This document shows, piece after piece, positions 16,475-24,837 of a stretch of DNA of 64,000 nt (within the stretch, counting starts at the first letter, position 1; every line of letters starts with the position of its first letter). The position numbers were made by a program, and so were the translations under genes. Source of the stretch: Limimaricola sp964022235 (GTDB lineage Bacteria; Pseudomonadota; Alphaproteobacteria; Rhodobacterales; Rhodobacteraceae); assembly GCF_964022235.1 (NCBI RefSeq), contig NZ_CAXHZL010000009.1, positions 62,001 to 126,000 on the forward strand, in the 5' to 3' direction. The notes beneath the pieces were generated by a model that saw only the letters and a program-made list of their open reading frames with translations, was not told the origin of the DNA and ran no database searches.

Positions 16475-18103
16475 TCACTCGGCCGCGAACTGGTTCATCG
16501 TGTTCGCATGACCCCCGGCCTTGAGCGCGCGGTCGCCCCCGACCATGACCTTGAAGCTGTCGCCCAGATCCGAGCCGACCTCGTGCTGGTGCTTGACCGC
16601 CGATATGCCGCGCCGGATTTCCTCGCGCTGCACGGTGGCGACATAGGCGAGCATCCGGTCTTCGCCGAAGTAGCCGCGCGACAGTTCGTCCACCGATTTT
16701 GCGGTCAGGTGGAAGGTCGGCAGGGTGATCAGGTTGTGGAACACGCCCGCCTTGGTCGAGATGTCGTACTGGAACCGCTTGAGCCGCGCGTCGGCCTCGC
16801 GGCCCAGATCGGTGTCGTCGTAATCGGCCTTCATCAGCTGGGTGCCGTCCGGGTAGTCCGTCTCGGCGATCCGGCCCTCGCCGATCCAATCCTCGCGCAC
16901 CTGACGGCGCAGGTTGAGGGTCCAGTTGAACGAGGGCGAGTTGTTGTAGACCAGCTTGGCCTTCGGGGCCTTTTCGCGGATCTCGTCCACCATGCTGGCG
17001 ATCTCGGCGACATTTGGCGTGTCTGTCTCGATCCAGATCAGATCCGCGCCGCCGTCGTTGAGTGAGGCCACGCAATCCTCGATGACCCGGGCGCGGCCGG
17101 TATCAGCCTTGAAGCGCACGAGGCCGTTGGGCAGGCGTGCAGGCTTGGCCCAGCCGCCGTCGCGCCACAGCGCGATCTCGCCCTCGGTGGGCTGGCCCGC
17201 GAAGCTCTCGGTCTCGATCCACTTGAGGTATTCGGCCGCGTGATCGCCGGTCTGCTGGCTCACCGGGAGCTTTTGCGTCAGGCCTGCGCCAAGGCTGTCG
17301 GTACGGGCGACGATCACGCCTTCGGTGACGCCCAGCTCCTCAAAGGCCATGCGGCAGGCGCGCAGCTTTTCGATGAAATCCTCGCGCGGGACCGTGACCT
17401 TGCCGTCCTGATGGCCGCATTGCTTGGCATCGGAGACCTGGTTCTCGATCTGCAGGCAGCAGGCACCCGCCTTGATCAACTCCTTGGCCAAAAGATAGGT
17501 CGCGTGCTCGTTGCCGAAACCCGCGTCGATGTCGGCGATGATCGGCACGACGTGGCTTTCGAAGTTGTCGATCGCGGTGACGGCGGCGCGCTCGGCCTCA
17601 TCGTCGCCGCTCTCGCGCGCCTTGTCGAGGGCGCGGAACAGGTCGTTGAGCTCGACCTCGTCGGCTTGGCGCAGCGAGACGTAGATCTCTTCGATCAGAT
17701 CGGCCACGGCGGTTTTTTCATGCATCGACTGATCCGGCAGGTGGCCCCAGCGGTTGCGCAGCCCCGCGACCATCCAGCCCGAGAGATAGACGTAGGCGCC
17801 CTTGGTGGTGCCGCGCAGCCGCTTGACCGAGCGGATCATCTGCTGCGCGTGAAAGCCGGACCAGCAGCCCAAGGATTGGGTGAAATGCTCAGGATCGGCG
17901 TCATAGGCGGCCATGTCGGCGCGCATCACCTTGGCCATGTCGCGGGCGATGTCGAGGTGGGTGTTGTAAGTGTTCTGCATTTGCAGTTGCAGGATGTCGT
18001 CGATGCCGATGCCGCCGGGGGCGGAGCCTTCCGGAAAGCGCGAGGCGAGGCTCGCGCGGCGCTCGGCATAGGTCTTTCGGCTCTGGGGGGTCATGTCGGT
18101 CAT
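16475..18103 (-). CDS. aceA: Isocitrate lyase (long form)
   Basis: The 542-residue enzyme cleaves isocitrate to glyoxylate and succinate in the glyoxylate shunt. The catalytic signature appears as AKQCGHQDGK (KQCGH at 227-231; the usual bacterial form is KKCGH). Other family motifs are SGWMVAGLRNRWGHLPDQS, PIIADIDAGFGN, VIVARTDSLGAG, LVYNNSPSFNW and VKHQHEVGSDLGDSFK. At ~540 residues it belongs to the longer isocitrate lyase class rather than the ~430-residue E. coli type. It lies 63 bp downstream of the malate-synthase-like gene on the same strand, and a divergent ScfR/RamB-type regulator lies beyond that, so induction by acetate or short-chain acyl-CoA is likely. An in-frame ATG three codons in is an alternative start. 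Confidence 0.96.
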   Translation of the reverse strand: MTDMTPQSRKTYAERRASLASRFPEGSAPGGIGIDDILQLQMQNTYNTHLDIARDMAKVMRADMAAYDADPEHFTQSLGCWSGFHAQQMIRSVKRLRGTTKGAYVYLSGWMVAGLRNRWGHLPDQSMHEKTAVADLIEEIYVSLRQADEVELNDLFRALDKARESGDDEAERAAVTAIDNFESHVVPIIADIDAGFGNEHATYLLAKELIKAGACCLQIENQVSDAKQCGHQDGKVTVPREDFIEKLRACRMAFEELGVTEGVIVARTDSLGAGLTQKLPVSQQTGDHAAEYLKWIETESFAGQPTEGEIALWRDGGWAKPARLPNGLVRFKADTGRARVIEDCVASLNDGGADLIWIETDTPNVAEIASMVDEIREKAPKAKLVYNNSPSFNWTLNLRRQVREDWIGEGRIAETDYPDGTQLMKADYDDTDLGREADARLKRFQYDISTKAGVFHNLITLPTFHLTAKSVDELSRGYFGEDRMLAYVATVQREEIRRGISAVKHQHEVGSDLGDSFKVMVGGDRALKAGGHANTMNQFAAE

Positions 18104-18166
18104 TGCATTCGGTCCTTGTCGATGAATTGGGGGAAGGGGCGGGGGTCGGTGGCGCCCGCGTAAAAA

Positions 18167-19690
18167 TCAGTCGAGCGTGTCGAGCAGCGGTGCCGCGAGG
18201 CGGGCGACGTGGTCGGGCTGCGGCGTGGCGCAGGCGGCCTCCTGCACGATCCGCGCAGCCGAGGCATAGCGGCCGCGGTGGAAACTGTGCGGGCCCAGCC
18301 ACTCGACCAGCGCCACAATTTCCTCGTGGATCAGCTCGGCCAGCCAGTCGGCGGTCATGCGGCGGCTGTCGCCCGCCTCCATCTCGACCGTTGTGCCATG
18401 AGCCAGCCATTGGCCCAGCCGGGCGCGGGCGAGATCGGCCGAGGCGAGGCCGTGCAGGCTGTCATCGATGCGGACCGGGCCGCGACCGGCGATCCATGCG
18501 GCAAGCGCGCCGATGGCGATGTGGACGGTGCCGCGCAGCCCGGCTTCGGTGACGGGGCCGGTGTGAGGCTTCAGGAGCATCTCTGGGCTGATCCGGAAAT
18601 ACTGGCGCGGTTTGCCGATCTGGTGCGTGCCGGGCAGGGCGCGCGAGGTGGCCTCGCGGGCGGGCTCGACCCGTTCGGGCGTGGCGAGCCACATACCGTC
18701 GCAGCCTTCGTCGAGCGGACGGCGCAGCGCGCCTGCGTCACTGCTGTCGGGGGCTTCGGCGATGGCGTGGGTGCCACGACGATGCGCGACCTTGACCATG
18801 CGCGCGGCGCAGGTGCCCAAGAAGGCGGCCTCGGGGTCAAGCATCGCGGGCAGCACCGCGTCGGCATGGGCGCGCATCAGCCGCAGGTAGGAGGCGGTAA
18901 GCGGGGCGCGGCGCATCGTCAGGCCAAGCGCGCGGCCCTTCAGCTCCCAAAGGATTTCGTCCATCTCGAAGCCCGCGTTGACGCTCTCGAGAGAGACCTC
19001 GGCGCGGATCGTGCCGGGGGCGAGGCCCGCGCGCTCCTCGACGATGTCGAGGATCTCGGACCAGAGCCGCGCCTCGCGGTGGCCGTCGATGCCGCCAAGT
19101 TGCAGAAACGGCCCCTTGTCGCGCGCCGAGAGCGGTGCGGCGAGATGGGTGACGATGAGCGCGATGTCGAACAACCCCGCCGAGACCGGGTGACCGCCGA
19201 TCAGCAGCGCCGGCTCGTCCCGGCCAAGCGGGCGCGGACGGATCAGCATCGGCGTGTGATCATCGGGGGCCTCGATCAGAGCTGCGATCCCGGCGATCAG
19301 GTTGGCGAAGCCGGGCGCCGTGGTTTCGTCGAGATCGACCAGCAGCGTCGAGGCACCGCAGCTTCGGGCCATGGCCAGAGCCCCGGCTTCGGCGGCGCTG
19401 GCGAGGCCGATGCGACGGTCGCGCAGACCCTCGGGCGCTGGGGTGCACGTCCACATGCCTTTGCGGATGCCTGCGGTGTCTTCGAGATAGTCGGGCAGGC
19501 GGCCTTCGTCGGCACGCTCCTGACGGCGATCGCGGGCGACCGAAAGCGCCTGCATCTTTGGCGCGAAGCGGGTCTGGAGTTCTGCCGCGAGGGCGAGGGC
19601 CTCTTCGGTCAGGACGCGATCGGCACCGGGCACGTCGCGCAGCAGGACCGGCTTCGGGGCGGCGGGGGCATGGACGAGATCGAGAGACAT
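18167..19690 (-). CDS. Divergent malate synthase A-like protein with altered active site
   Basis: The 507-residue protein aligns end to end with malate synthase A. Recognisable landmarks are IRPRPLGRDEPALLIGGHPV (family R-P-R-G-W-H), AEVSLESVNAGFEMDEILWE (family I-E-T-L), and ITPEGLR-like VTEAGLRGTVHIAIGALAAW. Two catalytic motifs are lost. The family GLN-GRWDYIFS reads GLTMRRAPLTAS, replacing the Mg-binding Asp with Pro (~263). The family MEDAATAEISR reads LHGLASADLAR, replacing the catalytic Asp with Gly (~414). I chose ATG 19690, with AGGAAGG eight bases upstream. It precedes aceA, as in a normal glyoxylate operon. It may be a catalytically dead or repurposed paralogue, or a variant using other residues; annotation as an active malate synthase is not justified by sequence. 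Confidence 0.8.
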   Translation of the reverse strand: MSLDLVHAPAAPKPVLLRDVPGADRVLTEEALALAAELQTRFAPKMQALSVARDRRQERADEGRLPDYLEDTAGIRKGMWTCTPAPEGLRDRRIGLASAAEAGALAMARSCGASTLLVDLDETTAPGFANLIAGIAALIEAPDDHTPMLIRPRPLGRDEPALLIGGHPVSAGLFDIALIVTHLAAPLSARDKGPFLQLGGIDGHREARLWSEILDIVEERAGLAPGTIRAEVSLESVNAGFEMDEILWELKGRALGLTMRRAPLTASYLRLMRAHADAVLPAMLDPEAAFLGTCAARMVKVAHRRGTHAIAEAPDSSDAGALRRPLDEGCDGMWLATPERVEPAREATSRALPGTHQIGKPRQYFRISPEMLLKPHTGPVTEAGLRGTVHIAIGALAAWIAGRGPVRIDDSLHGLASADLARARLGQWLAHGTTVEMEAGDSRRMTADWLAELIHEEIVALVEWLGPHSFHRGRYASAARIVQEAACATPQPDHVARLAAPLLDTLD

Positions 19691-19830
19691 CTGCGTGACC
19701 TTCCTGTGGGGGGCCTGTTGATGGGCCTGTCTGCGGCACCGAAGGAGGAGGACCGGTGCCTGTTCTGTCTGTAAGGTTAGTGTGGTCATGGCGCAGGTGC
19801 AGCATAATTTTGTTGCGAGCGGGTAATCTT

Positions 19831-19853
19831 GTAAGTTATGTCAGCGGTAAGTT
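19831..19853. promoter_or_regulatory. Direct repeat GTAAGTT x2 in the aceB-like/regulator divergent promoter
   Basis: GTAAGTT occurs at 19831-19837 and 19847-19853, 16 bp apart, in the short AT-rich gap between divergent genes; TTTGAAA follows at 19852. ScfR/RamB-type proteins bind T/G-rich repeats in such gaps, so this is a candidate operator. Confidence 0.3.
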
Positions 19854-19874
19854 TGAAACATTGTTAGGTCTGAA

Positions 19875-21311
19875 ATGAACGAACGCGGTGAAAAGCTGCT
19901 GATCGGTCCCCGGCTCAAGGCGCTGCGCGTCTCGCTCGGGTTGACGCAGGTGCAGATGGCCGGGCGGCTCGGGGTGTCGTCGAGCTATGTGACCTTGATG
20001 GAGGGCAACCAGCGCCCCGCCTCGGCCAAGCTGCTGATGCGGCTGGCCGAGGCCTTCGACATCAATGTGAGCGAACTTGCGCCCGAAACCGACGCGCAGC
20101 TTGCCGCCGATCTGGCCGCGGCGCTGAAGGATCCGGCTCTCGAAGCGAATGTCGGTCGGGTCGAGATTGAACAGGCGCTCTCGGCGGCACCGGGCATCGC
20201 GGCGGCCCTCGTGCGGCTGCACGACCGCTACCGCCAGCTGGTGCTGTCGCGCCAGACCGACGCCAATCCGCTGGCCGACCGCGACAAGGTCGAGGTGCTG
20301 GAGGAGGGCAGCCGCGCGGTGCAGTCGGTCCGGGCGTGGCTGTTCGAGCGGCGCAACCATGTCGACGCGCTCGACCGCGCCGCCGAGGCCATGGCCGAGG
20401 AGATGAAGCTGCACCGGAGCGAGCCGCACACTGCGCTCACCGAACGGCTGCGCGGGCATGGCATCCGCGTGCGTATCCTGCCCTCGGAGGTAATGGCGGG
20501 CCGATTGCGCCAGCACGTGGCGCATCGCGGCGAGCTGCGTCTCTCCGAGCTTTTGGGCCAGTCGAGCCGCCGGTTCCAGATGGCGGTGCTCTTGGCGCGG
20601 ATGGAGTTGCCGCAGGAGATCGCCGACGAGGTCGCGGCCTCGGGGCTGACGGACCCGTCGGCGCTGGCGCTGGCGCGGGTGACGCTGGCCAACTACTTCG
20701 CCGCAGCTCTTCTGATGCCCTACGGGCGCTTCCTCGCCGCCTGCGAGACGGCGCGCTATGACGTGGAGCTTCTCAGCCACCGGTTCGGCACCAGCTACGA
20801 GCAGGTGGCGCACCGGCTGACGACCCTGCAACGCGAAGGCGCGCGCGGCATTCCGTTCTTCTTCGTGCGCGTCGATCAGGCGGGCAACATCTCCAAGCGG
20901 TTCAGCGCCGGGCGCTTTCCGTTTTCCTCCTTTGGTGGCACCTGCCCGCTGTGGAACATCCACGCCGCCTTCGAGGCACCCGAACGGGTGCAGACCCAAG
21001 TGATCTCCATGCCCGACGGCGCGCGGTATTTCTCCATCGCCCGCACCGTGACGCGGCACGGCGGCACGTTGGGCCAGCCCGCCACACGGCTGGCCATCGG
21101 TCTGGGCTGCGACGTGGCCTATGCGCCGCGGCTGGCCCATGCCGAAGGGCTCGACCTCGACCGCATCACCCCCACCGGCATCGGTATCAACTGCTACCTG
21201 TGCGAGCGGCCCAACTGCGCCAGCCGCGCCCATGCGCCGGTCAACCGCCGGCTTGAGATAGACGAGAGCGAACGCGGCCTTGCGATCTACCGCTTCGAGG
21301 GCGAGCGGTGA
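19875..21311 (+). CDS. ScfR/RamB-type transcriptional regulator (HTH + IrrE-like + acyl-CoA sensing)
   Basis: The 478-residue protein has an XRE-type helix-turn-helix at residues ~10-65 (LGLTQVQMAGRLGVSSSYVT). An IrrE/ImmA-like domain covers ~190-300, in which LANYFAAALLMPY replaces the protease H-E-x-x-H. A C-terminal DUF2083 domain ends in CYLCERPNCASRAHAP. This is the layout of the short-chain fatty acyl-CoA regulators; RamB controls aceA/aceB in Corynebacterium and PccR controls propionyl-CoA carboxylase in Rhodobacter sphaeroides. Divergent orientation to the isocitrate lyase genes makes it their likely regulator. The ligand (acetyl-CoA or propionyl-CoA) is inference. Confidence 0.9.
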   Translation: MNERGEKLLIGPRLKALRVSLGLTQVQMAGRLGVSSSYVTLMEGNQRPASAKLLMRLAEAFDINVSELAPETDAQLAADLAAALKDPALEANVGRVEIEQALSAAPGIAAALVRLHDRYRQLVLSRQTDANPLADRDKVEVLEEGSRAVQSVRAWLFERRNHVDALDRAAEAMAEEMKLHRSEPHTALTERLRGHGIRVRILPSEVMAGRLRQHVAHRGELRLSELLGQSSRRFQMAVLLARMELPQEIADEVAASGLTDPSALALARVTLANYFAAALLMPYGRFLAACETARYDVELLSHRFGTSYEQVAHRLTTLQREGARGIPFFFVRVDQAGNISKRFSAGRFPFSSFGGTCPLWNIHAAFEAPERVQTQVISMPDGARYFSIARTVTRHGGTLGQPATRLAIGLGCDVAYAPRLAHAEGLDLDRITPTGIGINCYLCERPNCASRAHAPVNRRLEIDESERGLAIYRFEGER

Positions 21312-21361
21312 GAATGCCCTCCCTTGCGTCACCCTTGGTGCGCCGATAACCTCCGCTCGAA

Positions 21362-21443
21362 TCCGTTGGGGTGCCCGCAAGGGCTGAGAGGCAAAGGCCG
21401 ACCCATCGAACCTGATCCGGCTAATACCGGCGGAGGGAACGGA
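21362..21443 (+). promoter_or_regulatory. TPP riboswitch (THI element)
   Basis: The conserved elements occur in order: GGGGTGCCC, GGGCTGAGAGG, ACCCATCGAACCTGATC, CGGCTAATACCGG and CGGAGGGA. The closing P1 helix is TCCGTT (21362-21367) with AACGGA (21438-21443), a perfect six-pair match. In this class thiamine pyrophosphate binding represses the downstream gene, here thiD, whose ribosome site lies about 60 bases further on. Confidence 0.96.
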
Positions 21444-21518
21444 GACGCGACTCGAGGCTTGCGACGCCCGACGCCCGAGGTCCGTCCTGCGTCCCCCGTC
21501 CGGGGGGAGAGCGAGACG

Positions 21519-22319
21519 ATGCGCATCAAGACGGCCCTGACCATCGCAGGCAGCGACAGCGGAGGCGGCGCGGGCATTCAGGCCGATATCAAGAGCTTTG
21601 CCGCCTTCGGCGTATACGGCACATCCGCCCTCACCGCGATCACGGCGCAAAACACGCGCGGCGTTCATGGCGTCATGCGGGTGCCGCCCGAGATGGTGAC
21701 GGCGCAGATCAGGGCCGTGCTAGACGACATCCCCCCCGACGCGATCAAGATCGGCATGCTGGGCGGTGCGGCGGTGGTGGAGGCCGTGGCCGAGGCGCTG
21801 GCGGGCTACGAGTGCCCACTCGTGCTCGACCCAGTGATGGTGGCCAAATCCGGCGACGCGCTGCTGGATGACGCGGCTGTCGATGCGTTGGCAACGCTGT
21901 TGATCCCCCGCGCCACGATCCTGACTCCGAACCTGCCGGAGGCGGCGCGTTTGCTGGGCTTGTCGCAGGCTACGACAGCCGCCGAGATCGTCGCCCAAGG
22001 GCGGGCGCTGCTCGACCTAGGCCCGACAGCGGTGCTGATGAAGGGCGGCCATGCGACGGGGCCGCATTGCACCGACCGCCTGATCACCCAGGCGGGCGTG
22101 CACGAAGTGACGGGGCCACGCATCGCCACGCGCAACACCCATGGCACCGGCTGCTCGCTCTCGGCAGCGCTGGCAGCCCTTTTGGCGACGGGCCGTACGC
22201 CGGAGGCGGCGTTGGAGCGGGCGCAGAGCTGGCTGTCGGGGGCGATCCGCGCGGCGGACAGGCTTGGGATCGGATCCGGGCACGGGCCGGTGGATCATTT
22301 CCATGAGGGGCGGCGATGA
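21519..22319 (+). CDS. thiD: Hydroxymethylpyrimidine/phosphomethylpyrimidine kinase
   Basis: The 266-residue ribokinase-fold enzyme phosphorylates HMP and HMP-P for thiamine synthesis. It starts ALTIAGSDSGGGAGIQADIK, the ThiD signature, then VYGTSALTAITAQNT, VLDPVMVAKSGDALL, LTPNLPEAARLLG and THGTGCSLSAA with the catalytic Cys of the anion hole. I chose ATG 21519, preceded by GGGGAGAGCGAG; a longer frame starting near 21324 would read through the riboswitch. It is the first gene of the riboswitch-controlled operon and overlaps thiO by four bases. Confidence 0.96.
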   Translation: MRIKTALTIAGSDSGGGAGIQADIKSFAAFGVYGTSALTAITAQNTRGVHGVMRVPPEMVTAQIRAVLDDIPPDAIKIGMLGGAAVVEAVAEALAGYECPLVLDPVMVAKSGDALLDDAAVDALATLLIPRATILTPNLPEAARLLGLSQATTAAEIVAQGRALLDLGPTAVLMKGGHATGPHCTDRLITQAGVHEVTGPRIATRNTHGTGCSLSAALAALLATGRTPEAALERAQSWLSGAIRAADRLGIGSGHGPVDHFHEGRR

Positions 22320-23290
22320 GCCTGCGCATCATCGGCGGCGGCGTCATGGGCCTCGCCGTGGCGGCCGAGCTGTCGGCGCGCGGGCGCGCGGTGACGGTGG
22401 TGGACCGGATGGCGCAGGCCGGGCCGCATCACTGTTCGTGGTGGGCGGGGGGCATGTTGGCCCCCGACTGCGAGGGGCTCACGGCGGAGGAGCCGGTGGT
22501 GCGGCTCGGGCGCGAGGCGGCGGGCTGGTGGGCGCGCCAGGGCGCGCAGGTCATACGGCGCGGCACGCTGGCGGTGGCGCTGGGGCGCGACCGGGCGGAG
22601 TTCGACCGCTTTGCCCGCCACGTGCCGGGCATGGCGCTCGATGCCGACGGCGTGGCGGCGCTGGAGCCGGAGCTCGCGGGGCGCTTTGCCCGAGGTTTGC
22701 ATGTCGAGGCCGAGGCGCATCTCGATCCGCGCGCAACCCTGCAGGGCCTGCGCGACCGGCTCGCCGCGCGTGGCGTCGTGTTCGAGACGGGCGAGGGCCG
22801 GTCAGAGGGGGCGGTGATCGACTGTCGAGGCCTCTCGGCGCGCGACGCCATGCCCGACCTGCGCGGGGTGCGCGGCGAGATGGCGGTGCTGCGGGCGCCC
22901 GAGGTGGAGATCACCCGGCCCGTGCGGCTGCTGCACCCGCGCTACCCGCTCTATGTCGTGCCGCGCGGACAGGGGCTCTTCATGCTCGGCGCGACCCAGA
23001 TCGAAAGCGAGGGGCGCGGCCCCGCGACCGCGCGGTCGGTGCTGGAGCTATTGAGCGCGGCCTATGCGCTGCATCCCGCCTTCGGCGAGGCCGAGGTTCT
23101 GGAGATCGGCGCCGATGCGCGCCCGGCCTTTCCCGACAACCTGCCGCGCATCCGGCGGCGGGGCGAGACCATTCATGTCAACGGGCTGTTCCGCCATGGT
23201 TTTCTTCTCGCGCCCGCGATGGCGCGGATGGTGGCGGATTGGCTCTGCGACGGCATCAGACCGGAGGTGTGCGATGAGGATCATGGTTAA
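22316..23290 (+). CDS. thiO: Glycine oxidase / FAD-dependent thiamine synthesis protein
   Basis: The 324-residue flavoprotein begins LRIIGGGVMGLAVAAELSARG, the FAD dinucleotide loop, followed by the WWAGGMLAP motif typical of ThiO. Its C-terminus has PDNLPRIRRRGETIHVNGLFRHGFLLAP, the D-amino-acid-oxidase-type FAD-contact region. It oxidises glycine to iminoacetate (dehydroglycine), which ThiG uses to build the thiazole. Position between thiD and thiS supports the role. The end overlaps thiS by 17 bases. Confidence 0.92.
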   Translation: MSLRIIGGGVMGLAVAAELSARGRAVTVVDRMAQAGPHHCSWWAGGMLAPDCEGLTAEEPVVRLGREAAGWWARQGAQVIRRGTLAVALGRDRAEFDRFARHVPGMALDADGVAALEPELAGRFARGLHVEAEAHLDPRATLQGLRDRLAARGVVFETGEGRSEGAVIDCRGLSARDAMPDLRGVRGEMAVLRAPEVEITRPVRLLHPRYPLYVVPRGQGLFMLGATQIESEGRGPATARSVLELLSAAYALHPAFGEAEVLEIGADARPAFPDNLPRIRRRGETIHVNGLFRHGFLLAPAMARMVADWLCDGIRPEVCDEDHG

Positions 23291-23471
23291 CGGCACGGCG
23301 CGCGAGATCGCGGCCGACACGCTGGCCGAGGCGCTGGTGGCGCTCGGGCAGGGGGAGGAGACGGTGGCGACGGCGCTCAACGAGGAGTTCGTGCCCGCCA
23401 CCGCGCGCGCGCGGACTCCGATCGCGCCGGGCGACCGGATCGAGATCGTCGCGCCGCGGCAGGGGGGCTGA
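23274..23471 (+). CDS. thiS: Sulfur carrier protein ThiS
   Basis: This 65-residue ubiquitin-like protein starts MRIMVNGTAREIAADTLAEA and ends in the required Gly-Gly (APRQGG), which is adenylated and converted to a thiocarboxylate. The ATG at 23274 has GGAGG upstream and lies inside the last codons of thiO. It donates sulfur for thiazole formation by ThiG, the next gene. Confidence 0.95.
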   Translation: MRIMVNGTAREIAADTLAEALVALGQGEETVATALNEEFVPATARARTPIAPGDRIEIVAPRQGG

Positions 23472-23473
23472 GC

Positions 23474-24244
23474 ATGGTCCGCTTTTACGGCACGGAGCTG
23501 CCCTCGCGGCTGATGCTCGGCACGGCGCAATACCCCTCGCCATCGGTTCTGGCCGAAGCCTTCCGCCGCTCCGGCGCGGGCATCGCCACGGTTTCAGTGC
23601 GGCGCGAGGCGGCGGGGGGCGAGGGCGGCGCCTTCTGGGCCTTGGTGCGCGAATTGGGCGTGCGTCTTCTGCCCAACACCGCCGGCTGCCATTCGGCGCG
23701 CGAGGCGGTGACCACGGCGCGCATGGCGCGCGAGCTGTTCGGCACCGACTGGATCAAGCTTGAGGTGATCGGCCACGCCGACACGCTGCAGCCCGACCCT
23801 TGGGGCCTCGTCGAGGCGGCGCGGGAGCTGTGCGACGACGGGTTCAAGGTCTTTCCCTACACCACCGAGGATCTGGTGCTGGCCGATCGGCTGCTCGGTG
23901 CGGGCTGCGAGGTGCTGATGCCGTGGGGCGCACCGATCGGCACCGGGCTGGGGCTGGCGAACCGCTACGGGCTGCGCAGCTTGCGGGCGCAATTCCCGGG
24001 GGTGCCGATGGTGGTCGATGCCGGGCTGGGGCGACCGTCTCAGGCCGCCGAGGCGATGGAGATGGGCTATGACGCGGTGCTGCTCAACACCGCCGTGGCC
24101 CGCGCGGACGACCCGGCGGCGATGGCCGAGGGCTTTGCCCGCGCGGTCGAGGCCGGGCGGCTGGGGTTCGAGGCAGGCGCGATGGAGCCGCGCGACATGG
24201 CGGCCCCCTCGACGCCGCTCATCGGAAAGGCGTTTCTGGCATGA
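23474..24244 (+). CDS. thiG: Thiazole synthase
   Basis: The 256-residue TIM-barrel enzyme condenses DXP, iminoacetate and ThiS-thiocarboxylate. It contains LPSRLMLGTAQYPSP, TVSVRREA, LPNTAGCHSAREAVTTARMAREL, WIKLEVIGHADTLQPD with the Schiff-base lysine, MPWGAPIGTGLG, and VVDAGLGRPSQAAEAMEMG. All are ThiG landmarks. It starts two bases after thiS and overlaps thiE by four. Confidence 0.96.
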   Translation: MVRFYGTELPSRLMLGTAQYPSPSVLAEAFRRSGAGIATVSVRREAAGGEGGAFWALVRELGVRLLPNTAGCHSAREAVTTARMARELFGTDWIKLEVIGHADTLQPDPWGLVEAARELCDDGFKVFPYTTEDLVLADRLLGAGCEVLMPWGAPIGTGLGLANRYGLRSLRAQFPGVPMVVDAGLGRPSQAAEAMEMGYDAVLLNTAVARADDPAAMAEGFARAVEAGRLGFEAGAMEPRDMAAPSTPLIGKAFLA

Positions 24245-24837
24245 GCCTCGATCGCTTTTACCCGATCTTCGACGATGTGGCGTGGCTGGAGCGGATGCTG
24301 CCCTTGGGCGTGAGGCTAGTGCAGCTGCGGCTGAAGGACCGGACCGAGGCCGAGACCCGCGCGCAGATCGAACGTGCCCGCGATCTTTGCGCCGTGCGAG
24401 GCGCGACGCTGGTGGTCAACGACCATTGGCAGACCGCGATCGATCTGGGCTGCGCCTGGCTGCATCTGGGGCAGGAGGATCTCGACGCCGCCGATATCCC
24501 CGCGATCCGCCGCGCCGGGCTGCGCCTCGGGGTCAGCACGCATGACCGGGCCGAGCTGGAGCGGGCGCTTTCCCTCGCGCCCGACTACGTGGCACTGGGG
24601 CCGGTCTGGCCCACCATCCTTAAGAAGATGAAATGGGAGCGGCAGGGGGTGGAGCGGCTCGGCGAATGGAAGCGCGAAATCGGCGGGATCTCCCTCGTCG
24701 CCATCGGTGGGCTGAGCGTAGCGCGCGCGAAAGAGGCCTTCGCGGCGGGGGCGGATGTGGTCTCGGCGGTCACGGACATCACGCTGAACCCCGACCCGGA
24801 GGGCCGGGTGCGCGAGTGGATAGGGGCGACGCGATGA
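24241..24837 (+). CDS. thiE: Thiamine phosphate synthase
   Basis: The 198-residue protein joins HMP-PP and thiazole phosphate. Visible motifs are LVQLRLKDR, LVVNDHWQTAIDLGCAWLHLGQEDLD, GVSTHDRAELERAL, PDYVALGPVWPTILKKMKW and LVAIGGLSVARAKEAFAAGAD, as in the ThiE/TenI family. It is shorter than some ThiEs. TenI-like aminotransferase-type relatives share these motifs, but the intact operon favours ThiE. Both ends overlap neighbours through ATGA. Confidence 0.9.
   Translation: MSLDRFYPIFDDVAWLERMLPLGVRLVQLRLKDRTEAETRAQIERARDLCAVRGATLVVNDHWQTAIDLGCAWLHLGQEDLDAADIPAIRRAGLRLGVSTHDRAELERALSLAPDYVALGPVWPTILKKMKWERQGVERLGEWKREIGGISLVAIGGLSVARAKEAFAAGADVVSAVTDITLNPDPEGRVREWIGATR

Noticed and set aside
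18167..19690. Naming the gene aceB
   Set aside because: Two catalytic motifs are altered, so activity cannot be assumed.
18209..19774. Long plus-strand frame antisense to the malate-synthase-like gene
   Set aside because: High GC makes long antisense frames common. The minus frame shows clear malate-synthase motifs.
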